DNA of 12,452 bases, from NCBI RefSeq assembly GCF_946223165.1, contig NZ_CAMIBP010000048.1, positions 1 to 12,452 on the forward strand, given 5' to 3'. The position numbers and the translations under genes were made by a program. Below the pieces are notes generated by a model. The model saw only the letters and a program-made list of their open reading frames with translations. It was not told where the DNA came from and searched no databases. Below, piece by piece: positions 6,548 to 12,234 of this stretch. Numbering within the stretch: the first letter of the stretch is position 1; each line of letters starts with the position of its first letter. The stretch comes from an uncultured Corynebacterium sp. (GTDB lineage Bacteria > Actinomycetota > Actinomycetes > Mycobacteriales > Mycobacteriaceae).

Positions 6548-8259
6548 GCGCGAGCCTTGGCGATGCGGCGGGCGAGCAGCCCGAGTGCCACTCCGAGCAC
6601 AATGGAACCGAGACCGAGGAGGCCCAGGCCCCAGGCGAGCGCGTGCGACTGCGCGGCCGCGACCTGGCGCACGGAGGCGGACGTATCGACGGCGCCGGCT
6701 GCCGCGGCAGTGGTGTCAGCGCCCGCCGTGCTCGCAGCGGCGGTAGTTCCGGACGTGTCGGCGGCGCCCCCGGTGCAGTCGCCGCCGCCGGGGACGGCGG
6801 CCGCGCCGAAGTCAAAGTGGCCGTCGGTAAACGCACCCGCCGGTGCAGAGCCGCCGACCTCAAAACGTAAGGTGGCCTGCCCAGTAAGCGTGGCGCCGTC
6901 CGTGCCGGTGGCGGTCTGCCGCAGGACGAGCTCGTACGTGCCCGGCGCGCCGAAGACCCAGTTGGGGTGGACGTGCGAGTTCTCGGGGATGTCGACGCCG
7001 CCGGAGACGTGGCCGTCGGCGTCGGCGCGGAACCACTCCTGGCCGACGATCTGGCCCAGCCCACCCTGCGCGTAGACCATGACTGGGCCCGGTCCGTGGA
7101 GGGCGACGAGCTGCCAATGCACGGGGCCGCGGGTATGCGCCCGCATGTCGGGGTGCTGCGTGTTGGCGCCAAGCCACGGCACGCCCTTGGTCTGCGTCGA
7201 GCCGATCATCCAGGCCTGGCCCTTCGGCACCGGGCCGATGTCCGTGGGCAGATCGACGCGCGCCTTGTCGCCCACGGCGAATGTTGCGCCGTCAGCCGGG
7301 CGCCATTCGGCGGGGGAGACGGTGTCGTCCTTGACGAGGGGATTGAGCCCCGGCACGCACTGCGCTTCGGTGCTGCCTGTGCCGCTGGTCGTTGCACTCT
7401 GCGCAGCCGGGGCGCTCTGGCTGCCGCCGAGGCGGCCCTGCGCCGGTGCTAAGCCTCCCGCAGTCGACGCGCGGTTCTGGCTGTGCTGTGCGCCTGGTGC
7501 GGCGGAGTCCTGCGGCGCGGCCTGGTCCTGCGGCTGCCCCTGTGCCTGGCCCTGTGCCTGACCCTGAGGCTGCGTCTGACCCTGTGCGGCATCGGCGGGC
7601 GCGGCTGCTCCGGAGCCGACCTGCCAGGTGTAGGTGACCTCGTTACTGGTGTCGGCGCCCGAGGCGGCATACACCGTCATTCGGTAGGTGCCTGGCTCCG
7701 TGAATGCCCAGTTGACGTGACGGTGTGCCGGGTACGGCTGGGTGATGACCTCGCCCGAGGTCAGCTGCAGGGAACCCGAATTGGTCACCGCGTGCAGCTC
7801 GCCGAAGCCTTGGGTCTCGAAAGCGTAGACCGCGCCCGGACCGTCGACACGCGCGAGATGAAAATCGACCGTCTCGTAGCCCGCGGCGCCCGCGGGTTGG
7901 GTATCCCAACCCGGCCACAGCAGGGATTGGTCCTGCGTCTGCGGCAAAAAGTAGGTGGGGGCGCCGATGTCGGCGACGGTGGTCGTGGCGTCGGACCACG
8001 CGGCGTCGCTGACGGCGAGGATGACGTCGTCACCGGGGCGTTCTACGGCGGAACCGGTGACGTCTTCCTTCATGCCTAGGGTGAGTGTGCCGCCGGGGGC
8101 GGTGACGAAAAATGCGTCAACGTGCCCGTGGTCGATGACTTCCTGGGCGCGGGCGAGCGGTGCCGCGGCGAACATGGTTGCTAAGAGGCTGACGCAGGCG
8201 GCGAGGACCGCCGCGGTGCGTGACGGGTGAGAGGTGCTGCGACGATCTGCAGCGAGCAT
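6544..8259 (-). CDS. Two-domain anchored-repeat surface protein of the ABC cluster, C-terminal membrane anchor
   Basis: 571 aa with two TIGR03769-type domains, resembling the TIGR03773 transporter-associated wall proteins. Signal peptide 1-38 (cleavage near LARA/QE). Domain 1, about 41-216: DHGHVD (43-48), FLPQTQ (104-109), WPGWDTQ (115-121), DGPG (139-142), AHRHVNWAF (178-186). A GQ/PQ-rich linker (224-256) and a Ser/Ala/Gly linker follow. Domain 2, about 301-495, is bracketed by Cys301 and Cys495: VPWLGANTQ (360-368), HGPGPV (388-393), SHVHPNWVF (428-436). Its GHxD element (DGHFDFG, 479-485) lies at the C-terminal end instead of the start. A Thr/Ala stalk leads to a membrane helix (about 542-563) and the tail ARRIAKARA. 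The ATG at 8259 is chosen over an ATG 21 codons upstream because it has GGAAAGG 7 nt upstream and a clean signal peptide. It is the first of six overlapping genes. Confidence 0.88.
   Translation of the reverse strand: MLAADRRSTSHPSRTAAVLAACVSLLATMFAAAPLARAQEVIDHGHVDAFFVTAPGGTLTLGMKEDVTGSAVERPGDDVILAVSDAAWSDATTTVADIGAPTYFLPQTQDQSLLWPGWDTQPAGAAGYETVDFHLARVDGPGAVYAFETQGFGELHAVTNSGSLQLTSGEVITQPYPAHRHVNWAFTEPGTYRMTVYAASGADTSNEVTYTWQVGSGAAAPADAAQGQTQPQGQAQGQAQGQPQDQAAPQDSAAPGAQHSQNRASTAGGLAPAQGRLGGSQSAPAAQSATTSGTGSTEAQCVPGLNPLVKDDTVSPAEWRPADGATFAVGDKARVDLPTDIGPVPKGQAWMIGSTQTKGVPWLGANTQHPDMRAHTRGPVHWQLVALHGPGPVMVYAQGGLGQIVGQEWFRADADGHVSGGVDIPENSHVHPNWVFGAPGTYELVLRQTATGTDGATLTGQATLRFEVGGSAPAGAFTDGHFDFGAAAVPGGGDCTGGAADTSGTTAAASTAGADTTAAAAGAVDTSASVRQVAAAQSHALAWGLGLLGLGSIVLGVALGLLARRIAKARA
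7522..7584 (-). repeat. GQ/PQ-rich coding repeat in the two-domain surface protein
   Basis: Codons for residues about 226-246 encode alternating Gly-Gln, Ala-Gln and Pro-Gln dipeptides (GQAQGQAQGQPQ and neighbours), forming the flexible linker between the two domains. The underlying DNA is a short degenerate tandem repeat and is a likely place for length variation between strains. Confidence 0.75.
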
Positions 8260-8271
8260 AGAGATGCCTTT

Positions 8272-8313
8272 CCGCGCGCCCCGCGCGTGATGGCACAGCA
8301 TTGGGGCGCGCGG
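8272..8313. promoter_or_regulatory. Perfect 11-bp GC inverted repeat abutting the ribosome binding site of the two-domain surface-protein gene
   Basis: CCGCGCGCCCC (8272-8282) and GGGGCGCGCGG (8303-8313) are exact complements around a 20-nt loop. On the minus strand the 3' arm runs directly into the SD (arm, then AAAGG, 7 nt, ATG at 8259). In RNA the hairpin would sit against the SD, so it could modulate translation of the six-gene overlapping block, protect a processed 5' end, or stall transcription. No T-run follows, so an intrinsic terminator is unlikely. Confidence 0.5.
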
Positions 8314-8324
8314 GGTGCGCACTG

Positions 8325-8346
8325 ATCACGTCTCCGTGATTGTCAA
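8325..8346 (-). promoter_or_regulatory. Perfect TTGACA plus small palindrome upstream of the two-domain surface-protein gene
   Basis: Read on the minus strand, TTGACA (8346-8341) is a perfect -35 hexamer and is directly followed by a 6-bp palindrome ATCACG-GAGA-CGTGAT (8340-8325). At 16-18 nt spacing I find no TANNNT -10 (the sequence there is AGTGCG), so a standard housekeeping promoter is doubtful. It could be an operator or an activator-dependent promoter for the overlapping six-gene block. Confidence 0.25.
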
Positions 8347-8381
8347 CAGGACGATGAGGGTGCGAGGAGCTAGTGGGTCGA

Positions 8382-8408
8382 AGCCCGGACTAGGAGGAGG
8401 TCCGGGCT
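8382..8408 (-). terminator. Hairpin just after the first cluster gene, possible partial terminator
   Basis: AGCCCGGAC (8382-8390) and GTCCGGGCT (8400-8408) form a perfect 9-bp GC-rich stem with a 9-nt loop, starting 6 nt past the stop codon of the KPSEG-repeat protein. Only two T follow on the minus strand, so termination is probably weak. It could let the first gene be expressed above the transporter genes, or protect the 3' end of a processed message. Confidence 0.45.
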
Positions 8409-8413
8409 GGGCC

Positions 8414-9550
8414 CTAGCGGTGGAAACCGCTGCCGAGCTGGGCGGCGATGTCGGCCAGGCGCGGGGCGTTGCCCTGGAAGAAGGACGCCAGTGCGCCGGC
8501 GATGCCAGCGATGACGACCGGCAGGATCCAACCCCACGGGGAGGCGGCGGAGCCGTCCTTGCCCGTCGAGGACAGGTTGCCGAAGTCGATGGAGGACTTG
8601 TCGCCCTGCTTCGGGTCGGCCGGCTTCGGCTCCTCGGACGGCTTCGGCTTAGCACCCTCGGACGGCTTCGGCTTGGCGCCTTCCGAAGGCTTCGGCTCCT
8701 CGGACGGCGTGGTGCCCTCCGACGGCTTAGCGCCTTCGGACGGCTTAGCGCCCTCGGACGGCTTCGACTTCGGGTTGCGGCACTCCGCGACGGCGGTGTC
8801 ACCGACCGCGATGGTGAGGTTCTCCGGCTGAGACTTCAGCGTCTTGCCGTCCTTGGTCTTCACGGAGTAGGACACGGCCAGGACGTAGGTGCCCGGCTTG
8901 GTGAATGCCCAGTTGGTGTGGGTGTGAGCAGCGTAGCCGGATTCGAGGGTGTAGTCCCCGGTCGACGAGTTGATGAGCGATGTGTTGTCGCCCAAACCGC
9001 CCGACAAAAAGAGGCCATACTGCGCACCTTCGGGGATGGACACCGGGCTAATCGACAGCTGCACGGGCCCGTCGAACTCGTCGTAGTTGAGTTCCTGGGT
9101 GTTGTAGCCCGGCCAGATGATGCTCTCCTTCTGAGCTTGCGGGAGTAGGTAGAACTCGGTGTCGGCGGCACCAAGATAGGCGAAGTCGCCGCCAGCGAGG
9201 GCGGCTGGGACCTTGAATAGGGCCTCATCGCCGACCGCAAGGACGATGTCGCCGATGGGGCGGTCGACGGTCTTCTTGTCAACGATCATGGTTTCATCCT
9301 TGACGGCGGCCTTGAGGACATCGCCGTCGCGCTCGGCCTTGATGTCAATGTGGCCGTGGTCGAGGATGACCTTGTTGGAGCACTGCTGGCCTGCGCCAGC
9401 GGAGGCTGCGGCGGCAGCGACGAGCGGGTTGCTGGTGGCGGCGGTGGCCGGGGCGACGGCCGCCAGCGGAGCGGCGACGGCGACGGAGGTTGCCACGGCG
9501 AGGAAGCGCGCGCGGCGGCGAGAAGACGACACGGGGTTGGAGTAGACCAC
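8414..9550 (-). CDS. Surface protein with one choice-of-anchor M domain and KPSEG-repeat stalk
   Basis: 378 aa, first gene of the cluster. Signal peptide about 1-38 with an SRRRAR n-region. Domain about 57-257: DHGHID (64-69), FYLLPQAQ (133-140), WPGYNTQ (146-152), FDGPV (159-163, GPG reduced to GPV), AHTHTNWAF (208-216) and IAVG near the end. Cys57 and Cys257 bracket it and probably form a disulfide. Residues 263-312 are KPSEGA/KPSEE/KPKPSEG repeats, a charged extended stalk. A hydrophobic helix (about 340-357) is followed by an unusual 20-residue tail (FFQGNAPRLADIAAQLGSGF) instead of the short basic tail of its relatives. The start is GTG at 9550 with AAAGGA 7-8 nt upstream, about 29 nt after the predicted transcription start. 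It has its own promoter and Zur-like site, and a hairpin at its end separates it from the downstream genes. Likely role: exposed metal-collecting or scaffold protein (inferred). Confidence 0.86.
   Translation of the reverse strand: MVYSNPVSSSRRRARFLAVATSVAVAAPLAAVAPATAATSNPLVAAAAASAGAGQQCSNKVILDHGHIDIKAERDGDVLKAAVKDETMIVDKKTVDRPIGDIVLAVGDEALFKVPAALAGGDFAYLGAADTEFYLLPQAQKESIIWPGYNTQELNYDEFDGPVQLSISPVSIPEGAQYGLFLSGGLGDNTSLINSSTGDYTLESGYAAHTHTNWAFTKPGTYVLAVSYSVKTKDGKTLKSQPENLTIAVGDTAVAECRNPKSKPSEGAKPSEGAKPSEGTTPSEEPKPSEGAKPKPSEGAKPKPSEEPKPADPKQGDKSSIDFGNLSSTGKDGSAASPWGWILPVVIAGIAGALASFFQGNAPRLADIAAQLGSGFHR
8615..8764 (-). repeat. KPSEG/KPSEE coding tandem repeat
   Basis: Codons 263-312 of the first surface protein encode about seven degenerate PSEG/PSEE units joined by AK, TT, PK or AKPK. 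Adjacent 18-bp units (GGCGCTAAGCCGTCCGAA-like, read on the minus strand) are nearly identical in DNA, so copy number could vary by slippage. The product is a Lys/Glu/Pro-rich extended stalk that would hold the N-terminal domain away from the membrane. Confidence 0.8.
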
Positions 9551-9585
9551 TGAGAGATCCTTTCTTTAATTGTGGTAGCGACATC

Positions 9586-9614
9586 ACTATAGAAAAACAT
9601 TTTCATTTCTAAAA
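9586..9614 (-). promoter_or_regulatory. Promoter of the surface-protein/ABC cluster
   Basis: On the minus strand a -10 TATAGT lies at 9591-9586. The -35 is weak (TTTAGA or TTTTAG at about 9613-9609, 16-17 nt spacing). The predicted start near 9579 gives a leader of about 29 nt carrying the AAAGGA SD. The AT-rich block stands out from its GC-rich surroundings. The Zur-like palindrome fills the spacer and touches the -10, an arrangement suited to repression. Confidence 0.6.
9591..9605 (-). promoter_or_regulatory. Candidate Zur (zinc uptake regulator) box
   Basis: The minus-strand sequence TGAAAATGTTTTTCT agrees at 13 of 15 positions with the actinobacterial Zur palindrome as I remember it (TGAAAATNATTTTCA, counting the free central base). 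The symmetry extends to an imperfect 20-bp palindrome, AGAAATGAAA/ATGTTTTTCT. It lies between the -35 and -10 of the cluster promoter, where a bound Fur-family repressor would block polymerase. The consensus is from memory and binding is inferred. Confidence 0.5.
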
Positions 9615-9663
9615 AGGTTGCCCCCGCAAAGCTTGAGTGCCAGCGACTATTAAAAAAAGTTCC

Positions 9664-9731
9664 TATTAGAGCTACCCCCGTTGGTTGACGTTGCCCCTCC
9701 TGGAGCCGGGGCAAGTGTGCTGGTCTACCAT
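9664..9731 (+). promoter_or_regulatory. gltX: gltX upstream region with candidate promoters and an inverted repeat
   Basis: Two -10 candidates can be seen: TATTAG (9664-9669), with no good -35, and TACCAT (9726-9731), which ends 7 nt before the ATG at 9739 and would give a leaderless gltX mRNA. A TTGACG lies at 9685-9690 but is badly spaced for either. Between them is a perfect 7-bp inverted repeat TTGCCCC (9691-9697) / GGGGCAA (9708-9714), which would form a hairpin in the leader if transcription starts at the upstream site. I cannot decide between the starts. Confidence 0.35.
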
Positions 9732-9738
9732 GGTGGGC

Positions 9739-11259
9739 ATGACTGAAACCACCTCTGCAGCACACGCGGCGCCCGCCGCAGGATCTGACATCCGCGTTCG
9801 TTTCTGCCCGTCGCCGACCGGCACCCCGCACGTCGGCATGGTGCGCACCGCCCTGTTTAACTGGGCCTATGCCCGCCATACGGGCGGCAAGCTCATTTTC
9901 CGTATCGAGGACACCGACGCCGCCCGCGACTCCGAAGAGTCCTACCAGGCCATCATTGACTCGCTCGAATGGCTGGGCCTTAACTGGGATGAAGGAATCA
10001 ACGTCGGCGGCCCGCACGAGCCCTACCGTCAGTCGCAGCGCAAGGACATCTACGCCGATGTCCTGCAGAAGCTCAAGGACGGCGGCTACGTCTACCCGGC
10101 GTACTCCACCAATGAGGAAGTCGAGGAGCGCCACAAGGCCAAGGGTGAGGATCCCAAGCTGGGTTACGACAACTTCGACCGTGACCTCACCGAGGAGCAG
10201 ATTGCGGCGTTCGAGGCCGAGGGGCGTAAGCCAGTGTGGCGCCTGCGCATGCCGGAGAAGGACTGGTCATGGACCGACCTCGTCCGCGGCGAGATGACCT
10301 TCAAGTCGGCCACGCAGCCGGACTACGTCGTCGCCCGCTCCAATGGCGAGCCGCTCTACACGCTGGTCAACCCGGTGGATGACGCTCTCATGGGTATCAC
10401 CCACGTCCTGCGCGGCGAGGATCTGTTGTCCTCGACGCCACGCCAGCTGGCGCTGTACGAGGCTCTCGTGGAACTCGGTATCGCCAAGCAGACTCCGGAG
10501 TTTGGCCACCTGCCGTTCGTGATGGGCGAGGGCAACAAGAAGCTGTCCAAGCGCGATCCGGAATCTAACCTCTTCAACCACCGCGACAACGGCATTATCC
10601 CGGAGGGCATGCTCAACTACCTGTCGCTGCTCGGTTGGTCCTTGTCCGCCGACAGGGACATCTTCTCTGTTGACGAGCTCGTCGCCAACTTCGACGTCAA
10701 CGACGTCTTGGGCAACCCGGCCCGCTTCGACCAAAAGAAGCTGGAGGCTATTAACGCGGACCATATTCGTCTGCTCGAGCCGGCCGATTTTGCGGCCCGC
10801 CTGCGCGCCTACCTGACTCAGTACACCGACTTCCCGGCTGACTACGACGAGGACAAGTTTGCCGTCGCCGCAGATCTGGTTCAGACCCGCATCAAGATGC
10901 TCGGCGAGGCCTATGGTCTTATGAGCTTCCTGGCAATCCCGGACTCAGAGCTTGTTATCGACGAGAAGCCGGGCAAGAAGAACCTCAAGGAGGATGCCGT
11001 CCAGCCTCTGGAGGAGGGCATTAAGGCGCTCGAGGGTGTGGAGGAATGGACTACCGCGAACATCGAGGCGGCGCTCACCAAGGCGCTCATCGAGGATCTG
11101 GAACTCAAACCCCGTAAGGCCTACGGTGCCCTGCGCGTGGGAATCTCCGGCCAGCAGGTCTCTCCGCCGCTGTTTGAGTCCATGGAACTGTTGGGCAAGG
11201 ACTCCACTCTCGCCCGACTGAAGGCCGCTTTGGCTGTCACTCCGTGGTCGGCGGACTAG
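9739..11259 (+). CDS. gltX: Glutamyl-tRNA synthetase (probably non-discriminating)
   Basis: 506-aa class I aminoacyl-tRNA synthetase that attaches glutamate to tRNA-Glu. Actinobacteria generally lack GlnRS, so it should also mischarge tRNA-Gln, which GatCAB then amidates. The N-terminal Rossmann fold begins RVRFCPSPTGTPHVGM (19-34), with HVGM as the HIGH motif; KLSKR at 268-272 is the KMSKS equivalent in its usual GluRS form. FRIEDTD and LRGEDLL are typical of the family, and the C-terminal anticodon-binding helical part is complete. The ATG at 9739 is chosen; an ATG three codons earlier (9730) and an upstream TTG/ATG are in frame but lack a better SD. Residues 1-17 (Thr/Ala-rich) form a short extension before the catalytic core. 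It is divergent from the surface-protein cluster and directly upstream of tRNA-Gln and tRNA-Glu genes, its own substrates. A hairpin terminator follows within 15 bp. Confidence 0.97.
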   Translation: MTETTSAAHAAPAAGSDIRVRFCPSPTGTPHVGMVRTALFNWAYARHTGGKLIFRIEDTDAARDSEESYQAIIDSLEWLGLNWDEGINVGGPHEPYRQSQRKDIYADVLQKLKDGGYVYPAYSTNEEVEERHKAKGEDPKLGYDNFDRDLTEEQIAAFEAEGRKPVWRLRMPEKDWSWTDLVRGEMTFKSATQPDYVVARSNGEPLYTLVNPVDDALMGITHVLRGEDLLSSTPRQLALYEALVELGIAKQTPEFGHLPFVMGEGNKKLSKRDPESNLFNHRDNGIIPEGMLNYLSLLGWSLSADRDIFSVDELVANFDVNDVLGNPARFDQKKLEAINADHIRLLEPADFAARLRAYLTQYTDFPADYDEDKFAVAADLVQTRIKMLGEAYGLMSFLAIPDSELVIDEKPGKKNLKEDAVQPLEEGIKALEGVEEWTTANIEAALTKALIEDLELKPRKAYGALRVGISGQQVSPPLFESMELLGKDSTLARLKAALAVTPWSAD

Positions 11260-11269
11260 AATAGGTGGC

Positions 11270-11320
11270 AAGGGGGCATCGTCCAGCGTTCGTGTGCAGG
11301 CGCTGACGATGCCCCTTCTT
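11270..11320 (+). terminator. Rho-independent terminator of gltX
   Basis: A long stem, AGGGGCATCGTC-(C)-AGCG against CGCTGACGATGCCCCT, with a single bulged C and a 12-nt loop, is followed by TTCTTACAT. It begins about 10 nt after the gltX stop. The T-run is short and interrupted, but stem strength and position support termination. Confidence 0.75.
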
Positions 11321-11361
11321 ACATGCTTGTAAGTCCCCAAAAGGTGTCCTGTGCAGGCGAT

Positions 11362-11390
11362 TTGTTTAGTGCGCGCGTTCTGCCTATAGT
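11362..11390 (+). promoter_or_regulatory. Promoter of the tRNA-Gln/tRNA-Glu unit
   Basis: TTGTTT (11362-11367) and TATAGT (11385-11390) are separated by 17 nt, an SigA-type arrangement. The predicted start near 11397 leaves a 5' leader of about 50 nt before the tRNA-Gln. Confidence 0.65.
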
Positions 11391-11446
11391 TATATCTCGT
11401 TGCACAGAGCACAGGAGCTTATCGCGCTGGCTCGCAGCTGCAGCAA

Positions 11447-11518
11447 TGGCCTATGGTGTAATTGGCAACACTACGGTTTCTGGTACCGTCATTCTAGGTT
11501 CGAGTCCTGGTAGGCCAG
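11447..11518 (+). tRNA. tRNA-Gln (anticodon CTG)
   Basis: 72-nt cloverleaf. Perfect 7-bp acceptor stem (TGGCCTA/TAGGCCA) with discriminator G, D-arm GTGT/ACAC, anticodon stem ACGGT/ACCGT with loop TTCTGGT giving CTG (reads CAG), and a T-arm with loop TTCGAGT. CCA is not encoded. It is transcribed from the promoter at 11362-11390, probably together with the tRNA-Glu that starts 38 bp downstream. Confidence 0.95.
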
Positions 11519-11556
11519 CGGTGATAACTGCTCATTGCGGAAGTCACGAGTTCTAC

Positions 11557-11629
11557 GCCCCGTTCGTCTAGCGGCCTAGGACGTCGGCCTCTCACGCCGG
11601 TAACACGGGTTCAAATCCCGTACGGGGTA
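11557..11629 (+). tRNA. tRNA-Glu (anticodon CTC), copy 1
   Basis: 73-nt cloverleaf. Acceptor GCCCCGT/ACGGGGT (first pair G-T), D-arm GTCT/GGAC, anticodon stem TCGGC/GCCGG with loop CTCTCAC giving CTC (reads GAG), T-arm ACGGG/CCCGT with loop TTCAAAT, discriminator A. CCA is not encoded. It is identical to the copy at 12235-12307; the identity covers 76 bp including three bases after the gene, then stops. A strong terminator follows 5 nt later. Confidence 0.96.
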
Positions 11630-11634
11630 CAACG

Positions 11635-11664
11635 AAAGCCTCCAACTTCGGTTGGGGGCTTTTT
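11635..11664 (+). terminator. Rho-independent terminator of the tRNA-Gln/tRNA-Glu unit
   Basis: AAAGCCTCCAAC (11635-11646), tetraloop TTCG and GTTGGGGGCTTT (11651-11662) make a 12-bp stem with one G-U pair, running into a five-T tail and then CGTGT. Confidence 0.93.
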
Positions 11665-12154
11665 CGTGTGCGGCGGTGGTGATCTCTTCGCCCCATACCA
11701 GTTGGTCGGCCTGCCGGCGTTGCACCAGCGCACGCTCCCTGCGTGCCGGCGGAGAGATAGGACCAGGGGGAAAGACCAGTGTCCAAGGTGCACAGGGGTC
11801 TTCCGTATGCCCTCACGTGCTCCTAGACTTCGGGATGTCAGCACAGTTCGACACAGAAAGGGGCCCGGATGGACGAAAGTTACGGACATCCCGGACGCAT
11901 CGTGTAGCTGGCGTGGACTGCGGTATTGCCATAATCCATAACTTCTCGACACCAACATTTGAACGAGGTACAGGAGCACTCCACGTACATGTACACCACC
12001 GGTAAGCGTCATCCCGGCGACATGCCAGTGCGCTAGCCCTTCCGGCCACGGACCACCAACAGGTAGCACGCGGAATAACCACTGATTCGATCCGCACCCC
12101 GGCCGTGAGAAGGAGCATATAGCGACACCCTGCAGACGCCGGGATTGTCGCATG
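11665..12154. other. Non-coding stretch between the two tRNA-Glu genes
   Basis: About 490 bp in which I find no credible gene. Open frames on both strands use codons rare in the neighbouring genes (ATA, CGA, CTA, AGG, GTA), have no SD-supported start, and often run through the tRNA or terminator. Base composition looks less GC-rich than in the flanking genes. Small details are a GTACATGTAC palindrome (11985-11994), a nearby GGAG-CA-CTCC dyad and two CATCCCGG copies. It could be decayed coding or mobile DNA, or hold an unrecognised small RNA. I see no transposase, integrase or recognisable terminal repeats. Confidence 0.5.
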
Positions 12155-12178
12155 AAATCGCCCCTGAGCGGGCGATTT
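12155..12178. repeat. Perfect 9-bp hairpin just upstream of the second tRNA-Glu promoter
   Basis: AAATCGCCC (12155-12163) and GGGCGATTT (12170-12178) form a perfect stem with a 6-nt loop. On the plus strand ATTTGTTGTGTT follows, giving it a terminator-like look. The 3' arm overlaps the first bases of the candidate -35 TTGTTG. It may end transcription entering from the left and so insulate the tRNA promoter, or be a regulator site. Confidence 0.5.
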
Positions 12179-12204
12179 GTTGTGTTACCTGTTGTTCATA
12201 TACT
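12177..12204 (+). promoter_or_regulatory. Promoter of the second tRNA-Glu
   Basis: TTGTTG (12177-12182) and TATACT (12199-12204) with 16-nt spacing. The predicted start lies about 22-24 nt before the mature 5' end of the tRNA at 12235. Confidence 0.6.
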
Positions 12205-12234
12205 CTTATCCCAGTCCGCACGAGCGTACAGTAT

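Noticed and set aside
8602..8780. CRISPR-like short repeats
   Set aside because: The repeats are in-frame codons for PSEG units with no unique spacers of constant length.
8315..9148. Plus-strand 277-aa frame with LRLLGRLR-type repeats
   Set aside because: The apparent Leu/Arg/Gly repeat is the antisense of the KPSEG stalk codons.
9286..10134. Minus-strand 282-aa frame spanning the gltX start and cluster promoter
   Set aside because: It reads antisense through gltX, across the promoter and into the surface gene in the wrong frame.
11592..11816. Minus-strand frame ending in RTGFEPVLPA
   Set aside because: That ending is the antisense translation of the tRNA-Glu, a well-known false protein prediction.
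11652..12005. Plus-strand 117-aa frame in the tRNA spacer
   Set aside because: No SD, a start inside the terminator, and codons unlike neighbouring genes.
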